64,000 nt of DNA from Leminorella richardii (GTDB lineage: Bacteria > Pseudomonadota > Gammaproteobacteria > Enterobacterales > Enterobacteriaceae). The notes beneath the pieces were generated by a model. It made no database searches and was not told the DNA's origin. It was given only the letters and a program-made list of their open reading frames with translations. The DNA is taken from assembly GCF_900478135.1 (NCBI RefSeq), contig NZ_LS483470.1, positions 2,808,501 to 2,872,500 on the forward strand, written 5' to 3'. The position numbers and the translations under genes were made by a program. Position 1 is the first letter of the stretch; every line of letters begins with the position of its first letter. Below, piece by piece: positions 33,351-42,057 of this stretch.

Positions 33351-35291
33351 CTAATAGACCCTACTCCACTCTGACTCTGTCATTACGATCCCCGGCTGGC
33401 TCATAAAGCTGCGGTAAAACAGATCGTAAGCCAGCACGTTTTTCACGTAGCCTCGGGTTTCCGTAAACGGAATGCTTTCCACAAAGGCTACTGCATCAAG
33501 GCGACCTGCGCTGTTGTTTAACCAACTGCTTACCCGATTTGGCCCCGCGTTATAGGCCGCTGCGGCTAATATGCGGTTCTGGCCGAACGTTTGATAAGTG
33601 TGCTCAAGGTAAGCGGTTCCCAACTGAATGTTGGTTTGCGGATCGAACAGCTGGCTAACATTGCTATAGAAGCTGATGTCGTTTTGCTTTGCCGTTTGTT
33701 TTGCCGTCGCGGGCATAAGCTGCATCAGACCACGTGCCCCCACGGGAGATTGAGCCTCAGGATTCCAAGCGCTTTCCTGTCGAGCGATTGCCATAGCAAA
33801 AGACACGGCGATATCTTTGTCATTGGTTGATGACTTGAACATCGACGGATAGGCCAGCGGGAAGCGCTCCTGAATGTGATCCCAAAGCTTAGCCACAATC
33901 GTCGCCTGAACGCTCAAGTCAGCCCAGTTCTGCTCATAGGCATACCGCGCCAGCCCTTCCTGCTCAGTTTTCGATACGCTTGAAACCAGATTGCGCCACT
34001 CACTGCGGGCCAGATTATCCATCCCCCAGTACATCAGTTCGCGAACTCGGCTGACTTCAGTACGCTGGATCAGCGCTGCCGTTGGCTTCACTGCGGTCTC
34101 TTGCTTAACCACATAAGGAACGCCGAGCCGCTGGGCTGCAACCATCGGATAGAACCCGCGCAGAGCCATTAGCTCACGCAGAATCGCCTCACCTTCACTT
34201 CGCTTGCCGCCGCTAATCAGTGCATCAGCCCGCCAGTAGCGCCACTCGTCCTTTGTGGCGGCCTCTGCTGGCAGGCGGCCAATCCACGTCGCAATACCTT
34301 TCTTATCGCCGTCGCTTAACGCCAAACGGATGCGGCGCTCAATAAGGTCCGTATTCTGGCTACGGGCGAGAACGCTGTCGCGCCAGGCTGCCTGTTGGCT
34401 GGTAACGGACGTACTCATCAGTCGCCCGGCAACGGCCTCTTCCAGTTCCTGCCGCTCCTGCTTGCTCATCTTCTGCTGACTGGCAATCTGCGGGATCAGA
34501 GACTGCGCTTTATTCGCGTCTTTACGCGCCGCTTGGGAGAGCGCCAAGCGCACCTCTTCTCGAGTAAAGTCAGTCGGCCCAAAGCTGCGGGAAAAAGCCT
34601 CCACAGTCATAGGATCCTTTTGCAGCCTGTTAAGCCCTTCTCCTATCGACTTGTAGCTGGCGGGAAGTTTCTTTGTTAAGGAAGTGACCAGAGAAGTATT
34701 GTTTTCCCGACTGGCTAAGCGAATGCGCGCCAGAATATTCTCAGGCGTTTGCAGCCCTGCTCTGCGCTGCGCATCAAACAGCTTGTCGCAGGACGAAGGC
34801 AGCGATTTACCACTCAGCCAGATCGCGTTAGCCTCAATATTGGCTTCCTGACGTGCGCCATTCACCCACTTGGCATAATAAAAGTTACAGCGAGCTGCAA
34901 CAGAGGTCGGCGCATTCTGGGTAAACTGCACAATGCCTTTCCAGTCCTGCCTCCGGGCAAGCTCATTGATAAAGTTGGTTTTTAGATTATTAGCAAGAGG
35001 AAGCGTTGGATAACGCACCATAAAGCGATTTGCCTGTTTCAGATCAAGGGTGGTTAAATCCTGCGTCAGCTGGCGATACTCCAGATAGGGGTACAGCGGG
35101 TACTCTTTGAGCGTTGGCAGCAGTCGAGCAACTTCGTCCATTTGCTGGCTATCCCAAGCGCTTTTAATCTGCTGATACCGCTCTCGCTGGGCGTTTAGCG
35201 AATCAGCCCAGGCGCTTTGCAGTGAGAACACTGTCATCAGTCCAACCGCTACAGAGCCGCTTTTTACTAATTTTTGCCAACCATCCCTCAT
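33351..35291 (-). CDS. slt: Soluble lytic murein transglycosylase
   Basis: Periplasmic enzyme that cleaves peptidoglycan glycan strands to form 1,6-anhydromuramic ends. 646 residues (645 in E. coli). A signal peptide ends near LQSAWA/DSLNAQRE. A long alpha-helical superhelix (U/L domains) follows. The C-terminal lysozyme-like domain has the catalytic glutamate in IARQESAWNPEAQSPVGARG, then LMQLMPATAK and AAAYNAGPNRVSSWL. It is divergent from ettA. Confidence 0.97.
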   Translation of the reverse strand: MRDGWQKLVKSGSVAVGLMTVFSLQSAWADSLNAQRERYQQIKSAWDSQQMDEVARLLPTLKEYPLYPYLEYRQLTQDLTTLDLKQANRFMVRYPTLPLANNLKTNFINELARRQDWKGIVQFTQNAPTSVAARCNFYYAKWVNGARQEANIEANAIWLSGKSLPSSCDKLFDAQRRAGLQTPENILARIRLASRENNTSLVTSLTKKLPASYKSIGEGLNRLQKDPMTVEAFSRSFGPTDFTREEVRLALSQAARKDANKAQSLIPQIASQQKMSKQERQELEEAVAGRLMSTSVTSQQAAWRDSVLARSQNTDLIERRIRLALSDGDKKGIATWIGRLPAEAATKDEWRYWRADALISGGKRSEGEAILRELMALRGFYPMVAAQRLGVPYVVKQETAVKPTAALIQRTEVSRVRELMYWGMDNLARSEWRNLVSSVSKTEQEGLARYAYEQNWADLSVQATIVAKLWDHIQERFPLAYPSMFKSSTNDKDIAVSFAMAIARQESAWNPEAQSPVGARGLMQLMPATAKQTAKQNDISFYSNVSQLFDPQTNIQLGTAYLEHTYQTFGQNRILAAAAYNAGPNRVSSWLNNSAGRLDAVAFVESIPFTETRGYVKNVLAYDLFYRSFMSQPGIVMTESEWSRVY

Positions 35292-35571
35292 CCGAATCCT
35301 CTCTTTCTTAACCGTTGAATGTCACTCGCTCAGGCCGTTCGTAAACGTATACAGTATAGGTTATCCCTGTAGTCCATGTTTCATCTTGCCTGACGCTGGT
35401 TAGAGCCCTTTTTTATCATAGCGTTCAACGTGAGTCTTACTTTTACATTTGCCATGCGATCTTTCCCGCAGAGCTGCTACAGGCCGCGCGGATAAAATAG
35501 ACTTCCCCCTGATAAACGCTACAATAGGCAGCAATTCTGTACACTACCATATCAATGGATATCATAAGGCT

Positions 35572-37239
35572 ATGGCACAATACGTCTATACCATGCACCG
35601 CGTTGGAAAGGTTGTTCCTCCCAAGCGGCACATTCTGAAAAATATCTCTTTAAGCTTCTTCCCCGGCGCAAAAATCGGCGTGCTTGGCCTGAACGGCGCG
35701 GGTAAATCTACCCTGCTGCGCATTATGGCGGGTATCGATACCGATATTGAAGGCGAAGCACGCCCGCAGCCCGGCATCAAGATCGGCTACCTGCCGCAGG
35801 AGCCGAAGCTGAATCCGGAGCAGACCGTACGCGAGGCGGTTGAAGAAGCGGTTAGCGAAGTAAAAAACGCCCTGACCCGCCTAGATGAAATCTACGCCGC
35901 CTACGCCGAAGAGGACGCTGACTTCGACAAACTGGCCAAGCAGCAGGCTGAAATGGAAGCCATCATTCAGTCTCACGACGGCCACAATCTAGACAACCAG
36001 CTAGAGCGCGCTGCCGACGCGCTGCGTCTCCCCGCTTGGGATGCCAAAATCGAACACCTTTCAGGCGGTGAACGCCGCCGCGTTGCGCTGTGCCGTCTGC
36101 TGCTGGAAAAGCCGGACATGCTGCTGCTCGACGAGCCAACCAACCACTTGGACGCCGAATCCGTCGCCTGGCTGGAGCGCTTCCTGCACGACTACGAAGG
36201 CACTGTGGTCGCTATTACCCACGACCGCTACTTCCTCGACAACGTCGCCGGCTGGATCCTTGAGCTTGACCGCGGCGAAGGCATTCCGTGGGAAGGCAAC
36301 TACTCTTCTTGGCTTGAACAAAAAGACCAGCGCCTGGCGCAGGAAGCCTCTGCTGAAGCCGCACGCCGCAAGTCTATTGAGAAAGAGCTGGAGTGGGTTC
36401 GTCAAGGCGCCAAGGGCCGTCAGGCTAAAGGCAAGGCTCGTTTAGCCCGCTTTGAAGAACTCAACAGCGTCGAGTATCAAAAGCGTAACGAAACCAGTGA
36501 GCTGTTTATTCCACCAGGGCCTCGCCTCGGCGACAAGGTACTGGAAGTGCAGAACCTGACCAAGTCCTACGGCGACCGCGTGCTTATCGACGATCTGTCG
36601 TTCTCTATCCCTAAAGGCGCTATCGTCGGCATTATCGGCCCGAACGGTGCGGGTAAATCTACGCTATTTCGCATGATTAACGGCGCTGAGCAGCCGGACT
36701 CCGGCAGCATCACGCTAGGCGAGACGGTAAAACTTGCCTCCGTCGACCAGTTCCGCGATGCGATGGACGACAAAAAAACGGTGTGGGAAGAGGTTTCCGG
36801 CGGTCTGGACATCATGAAGATCGGCAACGTTGAACTGCCGAGCCGAGCCTACGTTGGCCGCTTCAACTTCAAAGGTACCGATCAGGGCAAGCGCGTTGGT
36901 GAGCTGTCCGGCGGTGAGCGCGGGCGCCTGCATTTAGCCAAGCTGCTGCAGGTCGGCGGCAACATGCTGCTGCTCGACGAACCAACCAACGACCTTGACA
37001 TAGAAACCCTGCGCGCGCTGGAGAACGCCCTGCTGGAGTTCCCAGGCTGCGCAATGGTTATCTCGCACGACCGCTGGTTCCTTGACCGCATCGCAACGCA
37101 TATTCTGGACTACGTTGACGAAGGCAAGGTGGAGTTCTTCGAAGGTAACTTTACCGAGTACGAAGAGTGGAAGAAGCGCACTCTGGGCGCCGATGCCCTT
37201 GAGCCACACCGTATTAAGTACAAAAGAATCGCTAAATAA
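35572..37239 (+). CDS. ettA: Energy-dependent translational throttle protein EttA
   Basis: Soluble ABC-F ATPase that binds the ribosomal E site and gates entry into elongation according to ATP/ADP ratio. 555 residues from the ATG at 35572 (MAQYVYTMHRVGKVVPP), equal to E. coli. Two nucleotide-binding domains are present: Walker A GLNGAGKST and GPNGAGKST, signatures LSGGERRRVAL and LSGGERGRLHL, Walker B LLLDEPTNHLD and LLLDEPTNDLD, with the arm and linker between them. The frame extends to 35449, but the ATAAGG site favours 35572. In E. coli nadR and radA follow; here radA is 17.7 kb away. Confidence 0.97.
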   Translation: MAQYVYTMHRVGKVVPPKRHILKNISLSFFPGAKIGVLGLNGAGKSTLLRIMAGIDTDIEGEARPQPGIKIGYLPQEPKLNPEQTVREAVEEAVSEVKNALTRLDEIYAAYAEEDADFDKLAKQQAEMEAIIQSHDGHNLDNQLERAADALRLPAWDAKIEHLSGGERRRVALCRLLLEKPDMLLLDEPTNHLDAESVAWLERFLHDYEGTVVAITHDRYFLDNVAGWILELDRGEGIPWEGNYSSWLEQKDQRLAQEASAEAARRKSIEKELEWVRQGAKGRQAKGKARLARFEELNSVEYQKRNETSELFIPPGPRLGDKVLEVQNLTKSYGDRVLIDDLSFSIPKGAIVGIIGPNGAGKSTLFRMINGAEQPDSGSITLGETVKLASVDQFRDAMDDKKTVWEEVSGGLDIMKIGNVELPSRAYVGRFNFKGTDQGKRVGELSGGERGRLHLAKLLQVGGNMLLLDEPTNDLDIETLRALENALLEFPGCAMVISHDRWFLDRIATHILDYVDEGKVEFFEGNFTEYEEWKKRTLGADALEPHRIKYKRIAK

Positions 37240-37264
37240 GCGAACTCTACCGCAATTTTCATTT

Positions 37265-37293
37265 ATGCCCCTGCCTGTCAGGGGCATTTTTTT
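37265..37293 (+). terminator. ettA terminator
   Basis: ATGCCCCTG, a CCTGT loop and CAGGGGCAT followed by T6. It marks the left edge of the conserved backbone before the accessory region. Confidence 0.93.
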
Positions 37294-37326
37294 AGGGAAT
37301 TATATACATGACTACCTAATTTCATT

Positions 37327-38256
37327 ATGTGTTCAATTACTATAAGCGTCTTTCAGTTTATTCAGAAATTTCCTGACGAGAAATCAGCCAGAGCCTATAT
37401 CGAGAGCAAACGCTGGGGAGACCATCCCCGCTGTCCCAAATGCGGCTCCGTCCATCGTATTCAGAAGCGGAAGATTGAGGGCTACTATCGCTGCCTTGCG
37501 TGCCCGCTGGACTTCACTGTCAGAACCGGAACGATATTCGAGCGATCGCACATACCGCTGCACAAGTGGCTCTTTGCTATCTATCAGGTCGTCACCGCCA
37601 GAAAAGGTATCTCATCGCTCCAGCTGTCGAAGGAGCTCGGGATAACGCAAAAGTCGGCGTGGTTCCTGCTGCAGAGGATCCGGTCGGCATTCGGCAAGAA
37701 TGATGATGGCCAGAACGGATTCCTGTCAGGAATCGTCGAGGTCGATGAGACCTACATTGGCGGCAAAGAGACCAACAAGCATGCAAGCAAGAAGCTGAAC
37801 GCGGGCCGCGGAACTGTCGGCAAGATCCCCGTCATTGGCATGATAGAGCGTGGTGGAGCTGTGAGAGCCATGGTTCTGAGCAGCACGAGCGCGAAGGCTA
37901 TTCAGGCAGCCGTGAAGGCGGTAGTCGCGCCTGGTTCCGTGCTCTGCACCGATGAGCACGCATCGTACAAGGGAATGCCGGAATACAGCCACCATCCGGT
38001 CAATCACTCGGCGAAAGAGTTCGTTGATGGGATGGCAAGCACGAACAGCATTGAGAGCGTGTGGGCGCTGTTGAAGCGCGGATTCTACGGCACGTACCAC
38101 TTCTTCAGCGGCAAGCACCTACAGCGGTATATAGACGAGTTCACGTTCCGCCTGAATCAGGGGAACGTGAAGTATAAGACAATGGAACGGGTAGATGCAG
38201 TATTAGGGAGAGCTTTCGGTTGTAGATTGAGTTATTCAAATTTGATAAAATGCTAA
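37327..38256 (+). mobile_element. IS1595-family transposase (IS element without recognisable ends)
   Basis: 309-residue DDE transposase. An N-terminal zinc ribbon (CPKCGS and CLAC, about residues 35-60) precedes a helix-turn-helix (LQLSKELGITQKSAWFLLQR) and the ISXO2-like catalytic core. Core acidic residues are visible in VEVDETYIGG and CTDEHASYKG, and NSIESVWALLKRGFYGTYH holds the N/E motif typical of IS1595. The gene is intact. It begins 30 bp after the ettA terminator. I searched both flanks for matching terminal inverted repeats and found none, so the element may have lost an end. Confidence 0.85.
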
Positions 38257-38294
38257 GTATGCCTATTTTTGAAGAAATCGTATGAGGATATTAC

Positions 38295-38507
38295 GTGAGC
38301 ATAACTAGAAAACGCACAATCGATTGTAACCGTGCGATGACGGCAAAAGCGGACATAATTTTTGTATATGACTTTCTAAGTGGCGTAGGTGATAAGTCCG
38401 AAGAACTTTATTTCATCGAAAGATATTGCAGCAACGCGAAACGATGTTCTTCACACGAAGTTGTTCATCTTTGTCCAATGCTTGATTTGTCTGATAATCA
38501 ACTATAA
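38295..38507 (+). CDS. Doubtful small ORF downstream of the transposase
   Basis: 70 codons from a GTG that follows GAGG by 7 bp. The translation has no recognisable feature, and its second half lies antisense to the better candidate at 38413-38739. I list it only because of the ribosome-binding site. Confidence 0.2.
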   Translation: MSITRKRTIDCNRAMTAKADIIFVYDFLSGVGDKSEELYFIERYCSNAKRCSSHEVVHLCPMLDLSDNQL

Positions 38508-38739
38508 GCCAACCTTCACTTATATCGAAATGACAACTGATCGTGCTGGAGCCCGTTGCAACCAGTTCGCTCGTCATCTCATTAATGGCTCTATTGAAGT
38601 CAAGCTGTTGAATATCAATCGACTTTCCGTCTGGGCCATGAACATGAAACACGATCTCTTGCACGTTATCAGAAAGGTTGGAGATTCGTGTTCTTCCGCT
38701 ATTAATAACTTTTACTGTGTTGCATAGTGCTGTCTGCAT
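38413..38739 (-). CDS. Hypothetical protein
   Basis: About 108 residues from the ATG at 38739 (MQTALCNTVKVINSG), preceded by GAGGAA. No membrane segment or signal peptide. It follows the ABA-sandwich-like gene by 21 bp on the same strand, so the two probably form a unit. I do not recognise the family. An antisense frame of similar length (38389-38727) is less likely, because it lacks a good ribosome-binding site. Confidence 0.5.
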   Translation of the reverse strand: MQTALCNTVKVINSGRTRISNLSDNVQEIVFHVHGPDGKSIDIQQLDFNRAINEMTSELVATGSSTISCHFDISEGWLIVDYQTNQALDKDEQLRVKNIVSRCCNIFR

Positions 38740-38760
38740 AATATTCCTCATCCTAATCGT

Positions 38761-39084
38761 CTATTTGAAAATACTAAGAGCGTAAATCGCAGCCTGACAA
38801 ACGTTGCTGGGGCACGACCAGACAATAACGTTCCCAGCAATACCCTTCCTAGTCGGTCCAAACCCTGCCATATACTGATTATATCGCTTGAGACGCGGGT
38901 CGCTGGCGTCCATTTCATAGAAGAAATTGGTTACCTGTAACGCCTTATCCCATTTCATCGAATATCTTGGTAATAGCCTTATCTTCCGAAGAACAGCTTT
39001 TTTCCACTCCGGCATGCCAAACACCTTTCGGCATATTGCGGCATCGAGCTCTGGTCCTATGCGCGGAAGAGTAAGTTTGTACAT
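38761..39084 (-). CDS. Phage ABA-sandwich-domain-like protein
   Basis: 107 residues. The layout is PELDAAICRKVFG at the N-terminus, PRYSMKWDKALQVTNFF in the middle and VWSCPSNVCQAAIYALSIF at the end. It resembles small prophage proteins of the phage ABA-sandwich family, in which a short N-terminal helix precedes YSxxxxxA and the C-terminus reads (A)xxPxxAICxAAL. This suggests a prophage remnant. The function is unknown. A second start in another frame at 39178 overlaps its N-terminus. Confidence 0.6.
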   Translation of the reverse strand: MYKLTLPRIGPELDAAICRKVFGMPEWKKAVLRKIRLLPRYSMKWDKALQVTNFFYEMDASDPRLKRYNQYMAGFGPTRKGIAGNVIVWSCPSNVCQAAIYALSIFK

Positions 39085-39269
39085 GAAGGCGTCTCTTTTT
39101 TAATTGATCAATCAATGCTTCCGTCACGACCTCACAAATTCCAATTGCATGACAAACGTCAATAAATCGCATCATCATTATTGATCAAAAACTAAGAAAA
39201 CCTTAGTATTGCTGCGCGTTAAAGCAATCAAAACATCGATATTGAATAGCTATTTAAGGAGACAGCAGT

Positions 39270-39452
39270 ATGAAGAGGATCATTACATCAATAGCTTTTA
39301 GCGGCTTGCTGCTTGCTGGGGTTGTCAATGCCGCCGAAGAACGGGAGAGCGGGGAAACGTGGGCTGATACTGCCTTTGAGTTGCTGGCTACCGTCAACAA
39401 CCTGGCGGAAGTAGCCACAACGGTGACTACCAAAGGTCCAGCAGAAAACTAA
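39270..39452 (+). CDS. Small exported protein
   Basis: 60 codons with a perfect ribosome-binding site (AAGGAG, 8 bp before the ATG). A signal peptide (MKRIITSIAFSGLLLAGVVNA) would leave a mature acidic peptide of about 38 residues starting AEERESGE. The function is unknown. Its end overlaps the convergent XRE regulator by 4 bp. Confidence 0.65.
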   Translation: MKRIITSIAFSGLLLAGVVNAAEERESGETWADTAFELLATVNNLAEVATTVTTKGPAEN

Positions 39453-39757
39453 TCCCGGCGCTCTTGGGTTTGAGCGCAACGTAAAACAGCTTCTTTGCTG
39501 GTTTGGTCAAGAGGATGGAATGCTCGCAGCAGTTCCGCCTCTTCATCACCAGCCGCAAAGAAGAAGCTCGCAGGAACTTTCAAAACGTAAGCCAGGCGCT
39601 CAATGGTCGCAAAATCCGGCTCGTGCTTGCCGCGCTCATATTGATTCATTCGTGCGCTGGCGGACATCTCGTCGATGCCGACCAAGATGCCCAGCCATTC
39701 TTGGGAAATTCCAGCTGCCCGCCTTGCTTGTTTCAATCGTGTGGAAAAAACAGACAT
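39449..39757 (-). CDS. XRE-family transcriptional regulator
   Basis: 102-residue regulator with an N-terminal Cro/CI helix-turn-helix (TRLKQARRAAGISQEWLG, MNQYERGKHEPDFATIERL) and the VPASFFFA ending common in small phage-type repressors. GGAGG is 5 bp upstream of the ATG at 39757. It lies divergently from the exported-protein gene at 39869 and may control this small island. Confidence 0.85.
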   Translation of the reverse strand: MSVFSTRLKQARRAAGISQEWLGILVGIDEMSASARMNQYERGKHEPDFATIERLAYVLKVPASFFFAAGDEEAELLRAFHPLDQTSKEAVLRCAQTQERRD

Positions 39758-39868
39758 AAATGCCTCCAGTATCCATTGTAGAGGCTAATATCATCGTCGA
39801 TCATTTATGGATAAATACTAAGAGAATTTTAGTACAAAACTACGGAATGGAGACATTGGGGAGATGTC

Positions 39869-40252
39869 ATGAAGAAATGGGTAACAAATGCACTTATCAC
39901 ATCCGCATTGTTGGCAATGCAGACTGGGAGCATGTCATACGCAGATATGATTGCGGTCTATAAGGATGTGGATAAGGACAATATGATGACTTATATCATC
40001 CTCACCGATGAGCCCGCGACTAGGTATGGATGCGCGATAGGTCCTCACGTTCGCTATGCGAAAATCTCTGTCGGCACCACTCCATTCAGCATGGCAGAGT
40101 TCCAGAACGGCTGCTGGGTGAGCGATCGCCGCGGAACGATAAGCCTGCTGGCATTGCCTAGAGGCGAAATGGAAGGAGCGGCAGGCACGATATCAACTTC
40201 TCTTTTCGAGAAAACTAGACTGTTTGTTACGTGGGATTATGGTTTCGAGTAG
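39869..40252 (+). CDS. Hypothetical exported protein
   Basis: 127 residues with a signal peptide (KKWVTNALITSALLAM, likely cleaved after SYA) and GGGGAG 5 bp before the ATG. The mature part has two cysteines (YGCAIG, NGCWVS) that may form a disulfide. No known domain. A terminator follows, so it is probably a one-gene unit divergent from the XRE regulator. Confidence 0.65.
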   Translation: MKKWVTNALITSALLAMQTGSMSYADMIAVYKDVDKDNMMTYIILTDEPATRYGCAIGPHVRYAKISVGTTPFSMAEFQNGCWVSDRRGTISLLALPRGEMEGAAGTISTSLFEKTRLFVTWDYGFE

Positions 40253-40263
40253 TCCGGATGATG

Positions 40264-40286
40264 AGCCCACAAGAGTGGGCTTTTTC
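40264..40286 (+). terminator. Terminator after 39869-40252
   Basis: AGCCCAC-AAGA-GTGGGCT followed by T5. It marks the right edge of the small accessory island. Confidence 0.85.
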
Positions 40287-40390
40287 ATACCCATACAGGG
40301 AGTTAAATATATAGTTCCCTTTTTTTAGCCGTTTTCAATCAGCTGTGCCACAATAATGATACGCAACTCTCTATTTAAAGAGGCCTTTAT

Positions 40391-41035
40391 ATGCCTATAA
40401 ACGTATTGCTTTTAGGGGCAACCGGGCTGGTCGGTAGCCACCTGCTAAAGCTGCTTGTTGCAGATCCAAACGTCAGCCGAATCTATGCGCCCACTCGACG
40501 CCCGCTGGCTGGCCTAGGAGAGAAGGTTGAAAACCCGAATAATAGTGACTTGAAGCAGGCTTTGAATACGCTAACATCACCGATAGACATTGCCTTCTGT
40601 TGTCTGGGCACAACGCAAAAAACGGCAGGCAGTAAAGAAGCGTTTTACTACGCAGACGTCACCCTGCCGATCTACGGCGGAGATATCGCTCTCAGACTTG
40701 GAGCCACACATTATCTGGTAGTTAGTGCCCTTGGCGCCAGCGCCAGCTCGTGGTTTTTCTATAACCGTACCAAAGGGGAAATGGAGCAGCAGCTGATAGC
40801 ACAAGGTTGGCCCCACTTGAGCATTGCCCGCCCCTCAATGCTTATTGGCGAACGCCAAGAGCCGAGGAAAACCGAGCAGATAGCCGCGCCGATCTTTCAC
40901 TATTTTCCCGGAAAATGGAAGTCGATTCAGGCAAGCGACGTTGCCAGAACGCTCTGGCTACAGGCGTTTTCATCTTCCCCCGACGCGCTAACTGTCATTG
41001 AATCAGACGCTCTGCGCGCCATCGCCGAGCGCTAA
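40391..41035 (+). CDS. NAD(P)-binding Rossmann-fold oxidoreductase (TIP30/HTATIP2-like)
   Basis: 214-residue atypical short-chain dehydrogenase/epimerase. The dinucleotide motif LLLGATGLVGSHLLKLL is at residues 6-22, followed by FCCLGTTQKTAGSKEAFYY and the active-site-like VSALGASASSWFFYNRTKGE. Proteins of this type are widespread and mostly uncharacterised. It ends 16 bp from the convergent LysR gene. Confidence 0.82.
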   Translation: MPINVLLLGATGLVGSHLLKLLVADPNVSRIYAPTRRPLAGLGEKVENPNNSDLKQALNTLTSPIDIAFCCLGTTQKTAGSKEAFYYADVTLPIYGGDIALRLGATHYLVVSALGASASSWFFYNRTKGEMEQQLIAQGWPHLSIARPSMLIGERQEPRKTEQIAAPIFHYFPGKWKSIQASDVARTLWLQAFSSSPDALTVIESDALRAIAER

Positions 41036-41051
41036 TTCACCGCATAGTTGA

Positions 41052-41951
41052 TCACCGCTTTGTTGAATGCGCCGCCACCAAAGGATGCCGCATGACTGTC
41101 TCAATCAGGCGCTCCTGAGCAGAGGTGTTGAGCTTGCGTTCCGGGTATACCAAATACAGCTCGTTACTTTCTGCCTGCCAGTCTTCCAGTACGGGAACCA
41201 GCAGCCCCTGCTCTATTCCGTCTGTCGCCAGAAACGCGGGCAGAAGGGCAATACCGCCGCCGGAAATCGCACACTGCCGGGCATACAGCAGATTGTCGGT
41301 AATATGGCGAGAAGAGGCTGACCAGTGAAAAACAGACTTCCCCTTTCGCAACGTACACTCCGACCACGCGCGGTGGGTAATACACGAGTAGCTAGCCAGC
41401 TGCGACGGATGGATAATCTCGTCCCTCTGTGACAGGTAGCCTTCAGAAGCCACCAGCCGTCTAGGATAGTGGCCTAAAAAACGCCCTATCAGGCTAGAAT
41501 CACGCGGCTTTCCGGTGCGAATACCAATATCAAACCCCGCGGCGACCAGATCGGTAACGGTGTCGGAAACGTAAACCTCAATAGAGACTTCCGGATACTG
41601 TTCCTGAAAATCCGTCACGATAGGCGCCAGCAGTGTCACCGCCAGCCCCGCAGGCGCAGTGATCCGAAGCCTACCGCTGACAGAAGCCTTCAGCTCCTCC
41701 AAGGATCGCTCTGCCCGCTCTGCCGCCTGCAGCATTTCCCGGCAGTGAATCAAATAACGTTCTCCGGCAAAGGTCAGGCTCAGTTGACGAGTGGTTCTCA
41801 TCAACAGGCGCAGCCCTAGCTGCTGCTCCAAGTGGCTAATGCGCTGGCTTACGCTGGACTTGGGTAACCCCACACGCTTGGCCGCTACGGTAAAGCTACC
41901 CGCCTCAACCACAACGGTAAACAGCGCCATATCCTGTAGTTGTTTAAACAT
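41052..41951 (-). CDS. LysR-type transcriptional regulator (CrgA-like subgroup)
   Basis: 299 residues. The N-terminal helix-turn-helix reads MALFTVVVEAGSFTVAAKRV, LPKSSVSQRISHLEQQLG and RTTRQLSLTFAGERYL. The effector domain starts SGRLRITAPAGLAVTLLAP. This is the common CrgA-type regulator usually divergent from an oxidoreductase gene. Here the divergent neighbour (106 bp away) is the zinc-binding dehydrogenase at 42058, the likely target. Confidence 0.92.
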   Translation of the reverse strand: MFKQLQDMALFTVVVEAGSFTVAAKRVGLPKSSVSQRISHLEQQLGLRLLMRTTRQLSLTFAGERYLIHCREMLQAAERAERSLEELKASVSGRLRITAPAGLAVTLLAPIVTDFQEQYPEVSIEVYVSDTVTDLVAAGFDIGIRTGKPRDSSLIGRFLGHYPRRLVASEGYLSQRDEIIHPSQLASYSCITHRAWSECTLRKGKSVFHWSASSRHITDNLLYARQCAISGGGIALLPAFLATDGIEQGLLVPVLEDWQAESNELYLVYPERKLNTSAQERLIETVMRHPLVAAHSTKR

Positions 41952-42057
41952 AATTGTTCTCTATCTACGAACAGTCTGTTTTAAAAAATCCATCTTATCA
42001 CGCCCTCCCCCGGCGGATAGACTGAAAAACATTGTTATTACATCAAGGAATTATGCC

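Noticed and set aside
38945..39178. 77-codon minus-strand ORF starting MMMRFIDVCHA
   Set aside because: Overlaps the better ABA-sandwich-like frame and its C-terminal half has no sensible composition; the first 35 codons could still be a short real peptide.
39760..39963. 67-codon plus-strand ORF upstream of the exported protein gene
   Set aside because: Lies over the XRE promoter region and the start of 39869-40252 in another frame; no ribosome-binding site.
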